From Thermoplasmatota archaeon (lineage in GTDB: Archaea; Thermoplasmatota; JAQUQK01): DNA of 8,560 bases. The position numbers were made by a program, and so were the translations under genes. Location of the stretch: positions 1,459 to 10,018 of the forward strand of contig JAQUQK010000056.1 of NCBI GenBank assembly GCA_028716125.1. Direction: 5' to 3'. This document shows, one piece after another, positions 1-6,887 of this stretch (position 1 is its first letter; the number at the start of each line of letters is the position of its first letter). The notes beneath the pieces were generated by a model. It saw nothing but the letters and a program-made list of their open reading frames with translations. It was not told the DNA's origin and did not search any database.

Positions 1-1737
1 GGAACCGGAAACGAGGGCGCATTCCAGGCCGCAAAGAGCAATGAAAAGATTCCGCCCTTCGCCGGGGCCAGAAAATCAATTTCCGTCAATATCCAGCAGA
101 GGCCGGCCGCTAAAATCGAGAAAGAAGAAGCCCTCCGCGCCGAGACAAAAAAAGAATTGATTATATCTCCGGAAGCCAAAAAGCCCCAGGCAAAAAAAGC
201 GACAGCATTCGAATACGTTGCCCCTATGATAAAGGAGGAGCCGCCTACAGTTGTACCGCCGATTTCAGATCCCGCCCTTGAGGAAATAGAGATTCATACA
301 ATAAAGGAAGGCTACTCTTACGTGCGCACCATATATGACAAGGGCGACAATCACTACAAATACGAGGTAATAGAGCCGATATTGAGCACCGACGAGGCAG
401 AAATATGCAAGTTCATCAAGGAAACGCTCATAAAGACACTGGAATCCAAGGCCAAGGCGGAATACGAGGAGCTGATGAAATACCTGCTCGAGGAAATAGA
501 CCACGCCATATTCGACCACTCAATATATATATCGCCGCTGTCGAAGAAAAAGATAGTGTATTACATCGTCCGTGACTTCCTGGGATACAGCAAGATAGAC
601 GTCCTAATGAACGATCCGATGATAGAGGATATCTCATGCGACGGGCCGGGAATACCGATATACATATTCCACCGCATCTACGAGTCAGTAAGGACGAACC
701 TCATTTTCACGGATGACGACGAGGTCGACTCGTTCGTTATCCGGCTTGCCCAGAGGTGCAACAAGCACATATCCATCGCCGAGCCGCTTCTTGATGCCAC
801 GCTGCCCGACAAATCCCGGCTTCAGGCGTCGCTTTCGCGCGAAGTAACTACGCGCGGCTCATCATTCACGATACGCAGGTTCCGTGCCGACCCGCTCACT
901 CCGCCGACGCTTGTCGAATATGGGACAATGTCGTCACAGATGGCAGCATATTTCTGGATGATGATGGAATATGGAGCGAGCGGAATATTCTCCGGAGGAA
1001 CGGCTTCCGGCAAGACCACCACACTGAATGCAATATCTATGTTCATCCCGCCGCAGCGCAAGATAGTCTCCATAGAGGACACCCGCGAACTCAACCTTCC
1101 GCACGAAAACTGGATAGCGGGCCTCACGCGCGCCTCATTTGGCTCGGAGACCGCTTCCAACATAGACATGTACAAGCTATTGGAATCCGCCCTGAGGCAG
1201 AGGCCTGAATACCTGATTGTCGGAGAAGTAAGGGGCAGGGAAGCCTTCACGCTGTTCCAGGCAATGGCGACGGGCCATGCGACTTATTCGACTCTCCACG
1301 CGGACTCGGTTCCTTCTGCGGTATACCGCCTTGAAAACCCGCCGATAGAGATACCGCGCATAATGATACAGACGCTCGACGTCATGTCTATCCAGGTCAG
1401 CACCAAGGTGGGCAAGAAGATGGTTCGCAGGATAAAGGAGATAACCGAAATAACCGGCATAGACCCGACCACCGGCGAGCTGACCATAAACACGATATTC
1501 AAGTGGGATTCCGAGAATGACAAGTTCATCTACTACGGCGGAAGCAAGATTCTTGGTGAGATAGGGCAGAAGAAGAATATGACATACGAGCAGGTGGAAA
1601 AGGAGATGAACCAACGCGCCGGGATAATAGACTGGATGCGCGCAAGCCGCCTCTATAACTACAAGAGGGTAGCCGAAATGGTCTCCGAGTACTACTCGTA
1701 TCCGGAAAACGTGCTTAAGCGGGCGGGCGGGGTGTAG
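1..1737 (+). CDS. Type IV pilus / type II-like secretion assembly ATPase (GspE/FlaI/TadA superfamily), 5'-partial
   Basis: Cytoplasmic hexameric ATPase expected to power assembly of a type IV pilus-like filament or secretion pseudopilus through the platform proteins encoded next. The reading frame is open from base 1, so the start is outside the window; 578 codons are visible (numbered here from the first codon). Residues ~1-95 are Lys/Glu/Pro/Ala-rich and probably disordered. The N-terminal ATPase subdomain (~120-240) carries the archaeal signature DPMIEDISCDG followed by PIY and HRIYES. The RecA-like core shows Walker A GGTASGKTT (332-340, Lys338), an Asp box SIEDTREL (357-364), Walker B LIVGEVRG (405-412) and a His box GHATYSTLHAD (425-435); all key residues are present. 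A TTG at 157 is a possible but unsupported start: the open frame continues upstream and no ribosome site precedes it. The next gene begins 4 nt after the stop. Whether it serves adhesion, secretion or motility cannot be told here. Confidence 0.93.
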   Translation, partial: GTGNEGAFQAAKSNEKIPPFAGARKSISVNIQQRPAAKIEKEEALRAETKKELIISPEAKKPQAKKATAFEYVAPMIKEEPPTVVPPISDPALEEIEIHTIKEGYSYVRTIYDKGDNHYKYEVIEPILSTDEAEICKFIKETLIKTLESKAKAEYEELMKYLLEEIDHAIFDHSIYISPLSKKKIVYYIVRDFLGYSKIDVLMNDPMIEDISCDGPGIPIYIFHRIYESVRTNLIFTDDDEVDSFVIRLAQRCNKHISIAEPLLDATLPDKSRLQASLSREVTTRGSSFTIRRFRADPLTPPTLVEYGTMSSQMAAYFWMMMEYGASGIFSGGTASGKTTTLNAISMFIPPQRKIVSIEDTRELNLPHENWIAGLTRASFGSETASNIDMYKLLESALRQRPEYLIVGEVRGREAFTLFQAMATGHATYSTLHADSVPSAVYRLENPPIEIPRIMIQTLDVMSIQVSTKVGKKMVRRIKEITEITGIDPTTGELTINTIFKWDSENDKFIYYGGSKILGEIGQKKNMTYEQVEKEMNQRAGIIDWMRASRLYNYKRVAEMVSEYYSYPENVLKRAGGV

Positions 1738-1741
1738 CCCG

Positions 1742-2617
1742 ATGCTGAATTTTTACCAGAGGATCGCCTACCGGCTTTTGGGAAAGCGCTCCCAGAAATC
1801 GCTTCAGAAAAACAGGACAATGGGGCGCTCTCTTTTGAAGGGCAGGATCTCAATCAGGCCTGACGTTTATTTCAGTACAGTGCTTCTTAATGCCATAGTC
1901 GTGGCATCGGCGGCGGCACTGCTGGTAGTATTGTTCCTTGTACTATATGGAACAACGCCGGATGAGAACCCGATGATATATGTAATATTGATTCCGCTTC
2001 CACTCCTGCTCGCCGCTTTGGTGTATACAATAGGCGTGGCCTATCCAGAGCTTGTCGCAGGATCGCGCGCCTCTGACATAAACTACAACCTGCCTTATGC
2101 GCTTAACTACATAGCGGCCCTTTCCGCGGCGGGAGTTACGCCGGACACGGTTTTTGAAAGCCTCTCAACGCAGAAGGTTTACGGCCAGGTGGCCTACGAA
2201 GCGTCGCTTATACACCGCGACCTATCCCTTCTCGGCAAGGACACTATAACTTCCCTCAAGGATGCGCTGGACAGGACGCCGTCCATAAAAATGCAGGATT
2301 TCCTCCAGGGCGCAATAACCACCATAACGTCAGGAGGCGACCTGAAGGTGTATTTCCGCGCAAAGGCTGACCAGTTCATGGCAGAGAACGTGCAGGCGCA
2401 AAAGTCGTTCCTTGAAACGCTGGGAGTAATGGCGGAAAGCTTTGTCACGGTCGTAGTCGCCGCTCCACTCCTTCTGATAATCATGCTTTCGGTGATGATG
2501 ATGGTTGGCGGCAGCGTGACAAGTTCAGTGACGTTTGCATATATGGTGATATTCATCATGCTCCCGGTGTCGCAGGCGGGCTTTGCCCTGGCAATACGGT
2601 ACATGAAACCCGGATAA
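1742..2617 (+). CDS. Small platform membrane protein with T2SSF domain (TadC/FlaJ-like)
   Basis: Inner (platform) membrane component that should couple the upstream ATPase to filament assembly. It has 291 residues. A basic N-terminus (1-40) is followed by TM1 (~44-69) and TM2 (~78-100), a large cytoplasmic T2SSF-type helical domain (~110-228, containing LPYALNYIAALSAAGVTPD and a TITSGGDL stretch typical of the second half), then TM3 (~231-256) and TM4 (~264-287). The layout matches the TadC/GspF half-module with one T2SSF domain. The ATG lies 4 nt after the ATPase stop, with a GGGGTG purine tract about 8 nt upstream inside the previous gene. The pairing of this short protein with a longer T2SSF protein downstream resembles archaeal pilus systems that carry two FlaJ-like platform proteins instead of one. 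The specific substrate is unknown. Confidence 0.88.
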   Translation: MLNFYQRIAYRLLGKRSQKSLQKNRTMGRSLLKGRISIRPDVYFSTVLLNAIVVASAAALLVVLFLVLYGTTPDENPMIYVILIPLPLLLAALVYTIGVAYPELVAGSRASDINYNLPYALNYIAALSAAGVTPDTVFESLSTQKVYGQVAYEASLIHRDLSLLGKDTITSLKDALDRTPSIKMQDFLQGAITTITSGGDLKVYFRAKADQFMAENVQAQKSFLETLGVMAESFVTVVVAAPLLLIIMLSVMMMVGGSVTSSVTFAYMVIFIMLPVSQAGFALAIRYMKPG

Positions 2618-2629
2618 GGAGATGCGAAA

Positions 2630-4480
2630 ATGGCCGATAAAAAACTTGTGGAAGAAAGTGGATCAAAACTCGTTCAATGGGTCATAATCGTGCTGTTGGC
2701 GGCAGTCTGCGCGATGACGGTGGCTGGCGCATACTGGTACAAGGGATCTGTATACGGCCTGCGTTTTTACATAACCGCGGTTGCGCTCCTGCTCTTTTCG
2801 GTGGCGCTTGCGCCGTACATAGTCATGATGAAATTCAAGCCGATATTCCTGCTGCCGGAAAAAGCCCTTCATTACGTCAAGCCGATACGCGAGATGCGGC
2901 TTCGTGCATTTGCTTTCCTGCTGGGAATGGTCGACATATTCGCGGCATTCATAGAGATATCCGCAGTGGTGGTCCGCCTTGGAATAATCGAGGCAGAATT
3001 TCCAGAGTCGCTTGTCATAGACATGATCATCTACATGACGGCAATACTGCTCCTCGTTTCGGTAATAACATACCTGATGTCGCTTACGGTTCCTTACAGG
3101 AGCGTTGTCCTTGGCAAGCGCAGGAAGATTGGGGTTGGATTGTTTCTGGCATCTGCGATCGCATTCTCAATTCTTGCAATTCTGATACATGAGGAGATAT
3201 TCGTCTATTCCCAGTCCATCCAATGGCACAGCACGGACGCGCTCTTCATGATGCTTGCCGCCTGCATATCAGCATCGTCAATGATGATATTGTTCCGAAA
3301 GCTCCAGACTCCGTTCACAATAATTCTGGAAGACATAATGGTATACGAGTCGAGGAAATACAGGCCCGTCAAGAAATCCATCATATACACCACCCTTTTC
3401 GGCTTCGTGGTGCTTTTCGGCCTTTTTGCGGCATTCGTTTTCCTGGGAATAAGCGCGATAAACATCTCGGGAATATCGCCCGAAGTGGGCGTGATAGCCG
3501 CACTGTTGCTCTTTACGGTGATGGTGGCAGTGAGTTTTGCCGTAGTCTACGTGTCGTCGGCAAGGGCAAAGAAGAAGGGGCCGCTTTACATCGTAAAGAT
3601 GAACCGCGAGCAGGTCACGAAGCTCGTCATACTCGGGTCGTCATTTGCGCTCTCCGCGCTTTTCCTGGTACTGGCATTGCTAGTCGCAAACAGGCAGATA
3701 ACGGCCATTGGCGCGATAACGCTGTCTGCTGACCGGTGGCTGGATTTCGTAGTATTCGCAATTCTTGCCATGCTGGGGCCTTATGGAATATACGACCACT
3801 ACCAATTGAGGAGAATAATCCATATGGAGGAAAGATTCCCGGACTTCCTAAGGGACCTCGGCTCCTCAAGAATGGCGGGAATGACCCTTCCGAATTCAGT
3901 TCTTACTGTCGCAAAGGGCGAGTACGGGGAGCTTACCCCCGAGATAAGGAAGATGGCTGACCAGATAAAATGGAACGTGCCCTTCCCGGAAGCGCTTCGG
4001 CTTATGGGGGAGCGAATAAAGACTCCGCTTGCAGAGCGTTCAATTTCCCTGATAAACGAGGCAAACCGTTCCGGAGGAAACGTGACAGACGTCCTTATGG
4101 CCGCAAGCAACGATGCCCGCCAGATAAAGACGCTGGAAGCCGACAGGAGGATAACAATGGGCCTTTACACGGTAGTTGTGTATGTGTCGTTCTTCGTTTT
4201 CCTTGCCGTGGTGCTCATACTCTACGGGTCGTTCATACCCGAGATAATCAAGGCATCGGCCGCAGCGCAGAAATTCGGCGGCGGCATAGGCTCAATACAG
4301 ATAAGCGCGATGAAGCTGCAGGACTATAAGGTGATGTACTTCTCGGCTGGCGCGGTGCAGGCCGTTGGAAACGGCATAGTTGCGGGCACAATGGGCAATG
4401 GCACCCTTACCTCCGGCCTAAAGCACGGCTTCATAATGCTGCTCATAACGTACCTTACATTCACCTTATTCATGCCTTAA
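2630..4480 (+). CDS. Large polytopic platform protein with C-terminal T2SSF domain (FlaJ/TadC-like)
   Basis: Second platform protein of the same secretion/pilus motor, 616 residues. About ten hydrophobic helices fill the first two thirds (roughly 15-36, 46-67, 93-115, 131-152, 166-187, 203-222, 251-275, 285-308, 331-352, 369-388). A cytoplasmic T2SSF domain follows at ~400-509, beginning EERFPDFLRDLGSSRMAGMTLPNSV and containing a SLINEANRSGGNV stretch, and three more helices close the protein (~510-533, 569-588, 598-614). The start is well fixed: GGAGATG at 2618-2624 sits 5 nt before the ATG, and the gene begins 12 nt after the previous stop. I see no second T2SSF domain in the N-terminal part, whose cytoplasmic loops are short. 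Archaeal FlaJ-type proteins usually have fewer helices, so the N-terminal multi-helix block is unusual. It is the last gene before a 77-nt gap and probably ends this operon. Confidence 0.85.
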   Translation: MADKKLVEESGSKLVQWVIIVLLAAVCAMTVAGAYWYKGSVYGLRFYITAVALLLFSVALAPYIVMMKFKPIFLLPEKALHYVKPIREMRLRAFAFLLGMVDIFAAFIEISAVVVRLGIIEAEFPESLVIDMIIYMTAILLLVSVITYLMSLTVPYRSVVLGKRRKIGVGLFLASAIAFSILAILIHEEIFVYSQSIQWHSTDALFMMLAACISASSMMILFRKLQTPFTIILEDIMVYESRKYRPVKKSIIYTTLFGFVVLFGLFAAFVFLGISAINISGISPEVGVIAALLLFTVMVAVSFAVVYVSSARAKKKGPLYIVKMNREQVTKLVILGSSFALSALFLVLALLVANRQITAIGAITLSADRWLDFVVFAILAMLGPYGIYDHYQLRRIIHMEERFPDFLRDLGSSRMAGMTLPNSVLTVAKGEYGELTPEIRKMADQIKWNVPFPEALRLMGERIKTPLAERSISLINEANRSGGNVTDVLMAASNDARQIKTLEADRRITMGLYTVVVYVSFFVFLAVVLILYGSFIPEIIKASAAAQKFGGGIGSIQISAMKLQDYKVMYFSAGAVQAVGNGIVAGTMGNGTLTSGLKHGFIMLLITYLTFTLFMP

Positions 4481-4501
4481 TCGAAGCCGATATGTAATGG
4501 C

Positions 4502-4518
4502 GCCGCAGGCATTGCGGC
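4502..4518 (+). other. Short perfect hairpin between the two transcription units
   Basis: GCCGCA, a GGCAT loop and TGCGGC form a 6-bp GC-rich perfect stem about 20 nt after the stop of the platform gene and 12 nt before the TATA element. It is not followed by an oligo-T run, which archaeal termination usually needs, so it may stabilise the 3' end of the upstream mRNA or bind a protein near the promoter rather than act as a classical terminator. Confidence 0.4.
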
Positions 4519-4529
4519 ACTACATAACG

Positions 4530-4539
4530 TTAATATAAA
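4530..4539 (+). promoter_or_regulatory. Archaeal TATA box (TTAATATAAA) for the V4R-KaiC-7TM unit
   Basis: TTAATATAAA matches the archaeal box A pattern and lies in the only real intergenic gap. Its centre is about 24 nt before the ATG at 4558, and archaeal initiation normally occurs about 24-27 nt downstream of the TATA centre. The transcript would therefore be leaderless from 4558, or have a roughly 10-nt leader for the ATG at 4570. The preceding bases (ACATAACG) could act as a weak BRE. No Shine-Dalgarno sequence precedes either ATG, which fits this reading. Confidence 0.55.
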
Positions 4540-4557
4540 GCGCAAGTCATACTCAGG

Positions 4558-4995
4558 ATGGTTGGGAAGATGGCGAAGGAAAAAAAGAGCATCGAGGTAG
4601 AGAAGCTGGTTGATTTCCTCAGCGGAATCTCGAGAGGAATCAAGAACGTGATAGGCGAGAATGCAGAGTATGCCATAATCCATTATGGCGCAGTTAGCTG
4701 CGGAAAGGAGATTGCCGAAATGGAGAAGCCAAAGAGCGTGGAAGAGTTTGTGGCCAAAAACGAGGGGCTTCTCATGCATTCCGAGCCTAAGATTTTTTGC
4801 AGCGGCGACGAGGTGAAAATAAAATTCGGCAAGTGCCACATCGCAGGAAAGAGCGACATTGTGTTCTATGCGGTCATCTACGGCATCCTCGAGGGCGCTT
4901 TGTCTTATATTCTCGGCGGTGTTTTCAAGGCAGCCGGCGACAAATGCGGAAATGCCGAAGATGGCGGATGCGAATTCAAATTTTCGAGGGGGTGA
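4558..4995 (+). CDS. V4R-like (hydrocarbon/small-molecule-binding) domain protein
   Basis: Small soluble protein of 145 residues, tentatively a stand-alone V4R (4-vinyl-reductase/TRAPP-Bet3-like) domain. Such archaeal proteins are thought to bind small hydrophobic ligands and act as sensors. Supporting features: an N-terminal helical region; IIHYGAVSCGKEIAE (~40-54); a strand region EVKIKFGKCHI; then YGILEGALSYILGGVFK (108-124) followed by C130-x7-C138-EFKF, which resembles the family ending 'G.l.g.l...g......C...G...C.F'. There are five cysteines (48, 81, 93, 130, 138), possibly metal- or cofactor-binding. The protein is slightly shorter than typical V4R proteins. It is first in a new transcription unit. 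The ATG at 4558 is chosen from the TATA spacing; the ATG at 4570 (four residues shorter) is an equal alternative. Assignment rests on motif pattern alone. Confidence 0.6.
   Translation: MVGKMAKEKKSIEVEKLVDFLSGISRGIKNVIGENAEYAIIHYGAVSCGKEIAEMEKPKSVEEFVAKNEGLLMHSEPKIFCSGDEVKIKFGKCHIAGKSDIVFYAVIYGILEGALSYILGGVFKAAGDKCGNAEDGGCEFKFSRG
4988..4995 (+). promoter_or_regulatory. Strong ribosome binding site GGGGGTGA for the winged-helix gene
   Basis: GGGGGTGA contains the archaeal GGTGA core and overlaps the stop codon of the V4R gene. It lies 4 nt before a TTG at 5000 and 19 nt before the ATG at 5015, so it favours the TTG start if a single site is used. A second, weaker site (GGAAGGTG, 5002-5009) serves the ATG. 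Confidence 0.55.
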
Positions 4996-4999
4996 ATGC

Positions 5000-5332
5000 T
5001 TGGAAGGTGTGAAAATGGAAAATGATCCGAAGCAGCCGAAGGACATAAAGAAGCTCTTTGAGGTCTGGATAAGCTCTGACATGAAATGCCAGGTTTTGGT
5101 TTTCTTCCACAACAACCCCGGCGTCGTCGAGACGCTTGAGGGTCTTGCAAAGAGGATGGGTGTCTCGGTGGAGGCGCTTGAAAAGGAGATATCGGACCAC
5201 GTGACTCTCGGCCTCCTAAAGGAAAGGCAGGTCGACCACAAGAAAGTCCTCATATACAACAAGGAAAAGGAGAGCGAGATAGAGAGATTCATAATAGATG
5301 CGCTTGGCAAAAACAGTACGGTCAAAAGGTGA
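5000..5332 (+). CDS. Small winged-helix DNA-binding protein
   Basis: Predicted transcription regulator or nucleic-acid-binding protein, 110 residues from the TTG at 5000 or 105 from the ATG at 5015. Numbered from the ATG, a first helix (~10-33) contains KKLFEVWISSDMKCQVLVF, followed by the helix-turn-helix: TLEGLAKRMGV (40-50) and a recognition helix SVEALEKEISDHVTLGLL (51-68). A wing (KERQVDHKKVLIYN, 69-82) and a C-terminal helix (~84-98) complete the ArsR/MarR-like fold. No ligand or metal motif is seen. It sits 4 nt after the V4R stop and 4 nt before the KaiC-like start, so translation is likely coupled. Winged-helix proteins are known neighbours of KaiC-like ATPases in archaea; a DNA-binding output for the system is inferred. 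The open frame extends further upstream, but that part overlaps the V4R gene and is unlikely to be used. Confidence 0.75.
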   Translation: MEGVKMENDPKQPKDIKKLFEVWISSDMKCQVLVFFHNNPGVVETLEGLAKRMGVSVEALEKEISDHVTLGLLKERQVDHKKVLIYNKEKESEIERFIIDALGKNSTVKR

Positions 5333-5333
5333 T
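5328..5333 (+). promoter_or_regulatory. Ribosome binding site GGTGAT that decides the TTG start of the KaiC-like gene
   Basis: GGTGAT overlaps the winged-helix stop codon and lies 3 nt before TTG 5337. From this TTG the protein begins M(L)AISTGILGLDNML, the normal start of KaiC-family domains. The in-frame ATG at 5298 would add 13 residues, lacks a site this good, and would overlap the preceding gene by 35 nt. Confidence 0.65.
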
Positions 5334-5336
5334 ACA

Positions 5337-6089
5337 TTGGCGATAAGCACCGGAATTTTGGGTCTTGACAATATGCTAAAGGGAGGATTCTCGGACGGCG
5401 ACATCACGCTCGTTGCAGGAAGCCCAGGAACAGGCAAGACCACGATTGCCCTACAGTTCCTGATTGAAGGAATAAAGCACGGCGAGCCGGGCGTCATGGT
5501 GACATTTGAGTATCTCCCGCAAAGGATGTATCGGGACGCAATGAAAAAGGGATGGGACTTGAAGAAGTGGGAGAGTGAGGGGAAGCTCAAGATATTATGC
5601 ACCACTCCCGACATACTCACATCCATGGATGCCAAAGGAAGGACTGTTCTTGACGAGGCGATAACCGAGATACATGCAAAGCGCGTAGTGCTTGACTCGG
5701 TCACGCACTTCGAATTCTACGGCAAGCAGCCGTCAGAACTGCGCCAGGAAGTCTCGGGGTTCATGAACCACTTGCGTCTCCACGACATAACGACGATAAT
5801 AACACATGAAATCCCGGAGATAATAGGGCCTACGATGCACATCTCCAACTTCGGCCTGGAGTTCCTCGTCGACAACGTGATAATACTGCGCTACGTGGAA
5901 ATAGAGTCTGAGATGAAAAAGGCCATATTCGTCCTCAAGTTCCGCGGCGGCGACCATGACCGGAAATTGCGCCACTTCGAATTGACCGGCAAAGGCGTAA
6001 GCATAGAGTCAGAATTTAAGGGCGTAGAGGGTGTGACTTCGGGATCGCCGCGCATCACTGTGACGCAGAGGGCAAGGGAACTGATATAA
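5337..6089 (+). CDS. KaiC-like RecA-superfamily ATPase with C-terminal RARELI tail
   Basis: Single-domain KaiC-like ATPase (250 residues from the TTG), expected to be a signalling hub that switches with ATP binding or hydrolysis. It opens with ISTGILGLDNMLKGGF; Walker A is GSPGTGKTT (28-36); Walker B is RVVLDSVT (116-123, Asp120); the C-terminal KFRGGDH (201-207) matches the K-x-R(G) finger motif of KaiC proteins. In the TFEYLPQ segment (56-62) the first of the usual catalytic Glu pair is present (Glu58) and the second is Tyr. After the domain (~1-223) comes a tail, FKGVEGVTSGSPRITVTQ, then RARELI (245-250); the last six residues are identical to the ends of two miniproteins downstream. The stop abuts the ATG of the first 7-TM gene. 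ArlH/FlaH, the archaellum KaiC paralog, is an alternative, but no archaellum genes lie beside it and the Walker A and finger residues look like an active general KaiC-like enzyme. Confidence 0.9.
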   Translation: MAISTGILGLDNMLKGGFSDGDITLVAGSPGTGKTTIALQFLIEGIKHGEPGVMVTFEYLPQRMYRDAMKKGWDLKKWESEGKLKILCTTPDILTSMDAKGRTVLDEAITEIHAKRVVLDSVTHFEFYGKQPSELRQEVSGFMNHLRLHDITTIITHEIPEIIGPTMHISNFGLEFLVDNVIILRYVEIESEMKKAIFVLKFRGGDHDRKLRHFELTGKGVSIESEFKGVEGVTSGSPRITVTQRARELI

Positions 6090-6887
6090 ATGGAAAACCA
6101 GACTATTGCCACGATTTTTCAGACACTCTCCACGGCCATGTTTTTCCTGATTGCTGGAATGTTTCTCGGCAGGAAAGTGCGGCCAGAGTACAAGCGGCCC
6201 ACAATTATGTTCGGAGTATGGTGGGCGATAATGGGGATAATCACGGCAAACTCCATTATCCAGAGGGCGCTTTTCGAAGAGAATATATTCGTAATGGGCA
6301 TATCAATAATTTATGTGGAGTTGGTGGCGCTGTCGATTGGCATTTTCGGCCTTTTGTACTACACGCTTTTCCTGTTCACTGGCAAGGAGAAGTTAGTCAT
6401 CCCTCTGGCCGTGTTCTACGTCGCAGTCGCAATCTGGCTTGTATGGATGGTGTATTCCGGCGAGCCGTATGTGGTCAAGGAATCAACCGTCATAGCAGGA
6501 AAGGAGTATGCTCCAGGAGCAATAGCATACGTCAAGCCGATACCGCAGTACATGAGCATCCTTGTGCTGTCGGCGCTGGTGCTTCCGCAGATTATAGTTT
6601 GCATTGCTCTGTACTCCCTATATTTCAAGCTCGACAAGCCCACGCAAAAATACCGCGTTTTCATGATTGCCACCGGCATTTTGGTATGGTTTGGCTCCGG
6701 CCTTGTCGCCAATGCTATTGGAATAAGCTCCAATCCGGCATGGGCATCCATAAGCAAACTCATATCGGTCTTGGCGGTTGCAATGGTCTACCTGGCATAC
6801 AAGCCGCCTTACTTTGCCAAGAAGAAATACGGCTTGCTTTCGATAGACGACGAAAGGTTAAACTCGGTGAAGTCCGGAGGCGAATAA
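6090..6887 (+). CDS. 7-TM membrane protein 1, putative sensor paralogous to the next two membrane genes
   Basis: Integral membrane protein of 265 residues; no named family recognised. Predicted helices: ~7-26, 39-57, 67-96, 102-122, 154-179, 189-210, 220-237. Basic residues in the TM1-2 loop (GRKVRPEYKR, 27-36), the TM3-4 loop (GKEK), the TM5-6 loop (KLDKPTQKYR) and the C-tail (AKKK) predict N-out/C-in topology. The longest outside loop joins TM4 and TM5 (~123-153) and could bind a ligand. Family marks are W44 W45 in TM2, PQ in TM5 and K223-x12-AYKPP (to 240) at the end of TM7. The ATG directly follows the KaiC-like stop codon, so the two are translationally coupled. The last codons carry the GGAGG site of the next miniprotein. 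A sensor role is inferred from architecture and context; a transporter or channel is not excluded. No kinase or enzymatic domain is attached. Confidence 0.82.
   Translation: MENQTIATIFQTLSTAMFFLIAGMFLGRKVRPEYKRPTIMFGVWWAIMGIITANSIIQRALFEENIFVMGISIIYVELVALSIGIFGLLYYTLFLFTGKEKLVIPLAVFYVAVAIWLVWMVYSGEPYVVKESTVIAGKEYAPGAIAYVKPIPQYMSILVLSALVLPQIIVCIALYSLYFKLDKPTQKYRVFMIATGILVWFGSGLVANAIGISSNPAWASISKLISVLAVAMVYLAYKPPYFAKKKYGLLSIDDERLNSVKSGGE
6876..6880 (+). promoter_or_regulatory. Ribosome binding site GGAGG for miniprotein 1
   Basis: GGAGG lies in the last codons of 7-TM gene 1, 7 nt before TTG 6888. It is the best Shine-Dalgarno match in this part of the window and the main evidence that the short TTG-initiated frame is translated. 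Confidence 0.65.

Noticed and set aside
2677..4329. Several out-of-frame + and - open frames within the large platform gene
   Set aside because: They lie inside a single 616-codon frame with coherent transmembrane and T2SSF features and encode Arg/His-rich nonsense.
4859..4999. Upstream extension of the winged-helix gene to ATG 4859
   Set aside because: This part lies inside the V4R gene, translates to a Ser/Arg-rich stretch, and lacks a ribosome site; starts at 5000 or 5015 are better supported.
5298..5336. ATG at 5298 as start of the KaiC-like protein
   Set aside because: It overlaps the winged-helix gene by 35 nt and adds 13 residues not typical of the family; TTG 5337 has GGTGAT directly upstream and gives the normal KaiC-type beginning.
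4477..5337. 286-codon open frame on the minus strand
   Set aside because: It runs antisense through the V4R and winged-helix genes and the promoter gap. Its Ser/Phe/Leu-rich translation has no recognisable domain, and the sense genes carry clear motifs and ribosome sites.
5337..6089. ArlH/FlaH (archaellum KaiC paralog)
   Set aside because: No archaellin, ArlF/G or ArlJ-type order surrounds it, it is in a separate unit from the secretion ATPase, and its finger motif and C-terminal tail point to a general KaiC-like signalling protein. The possibility is lowered, not excluded.
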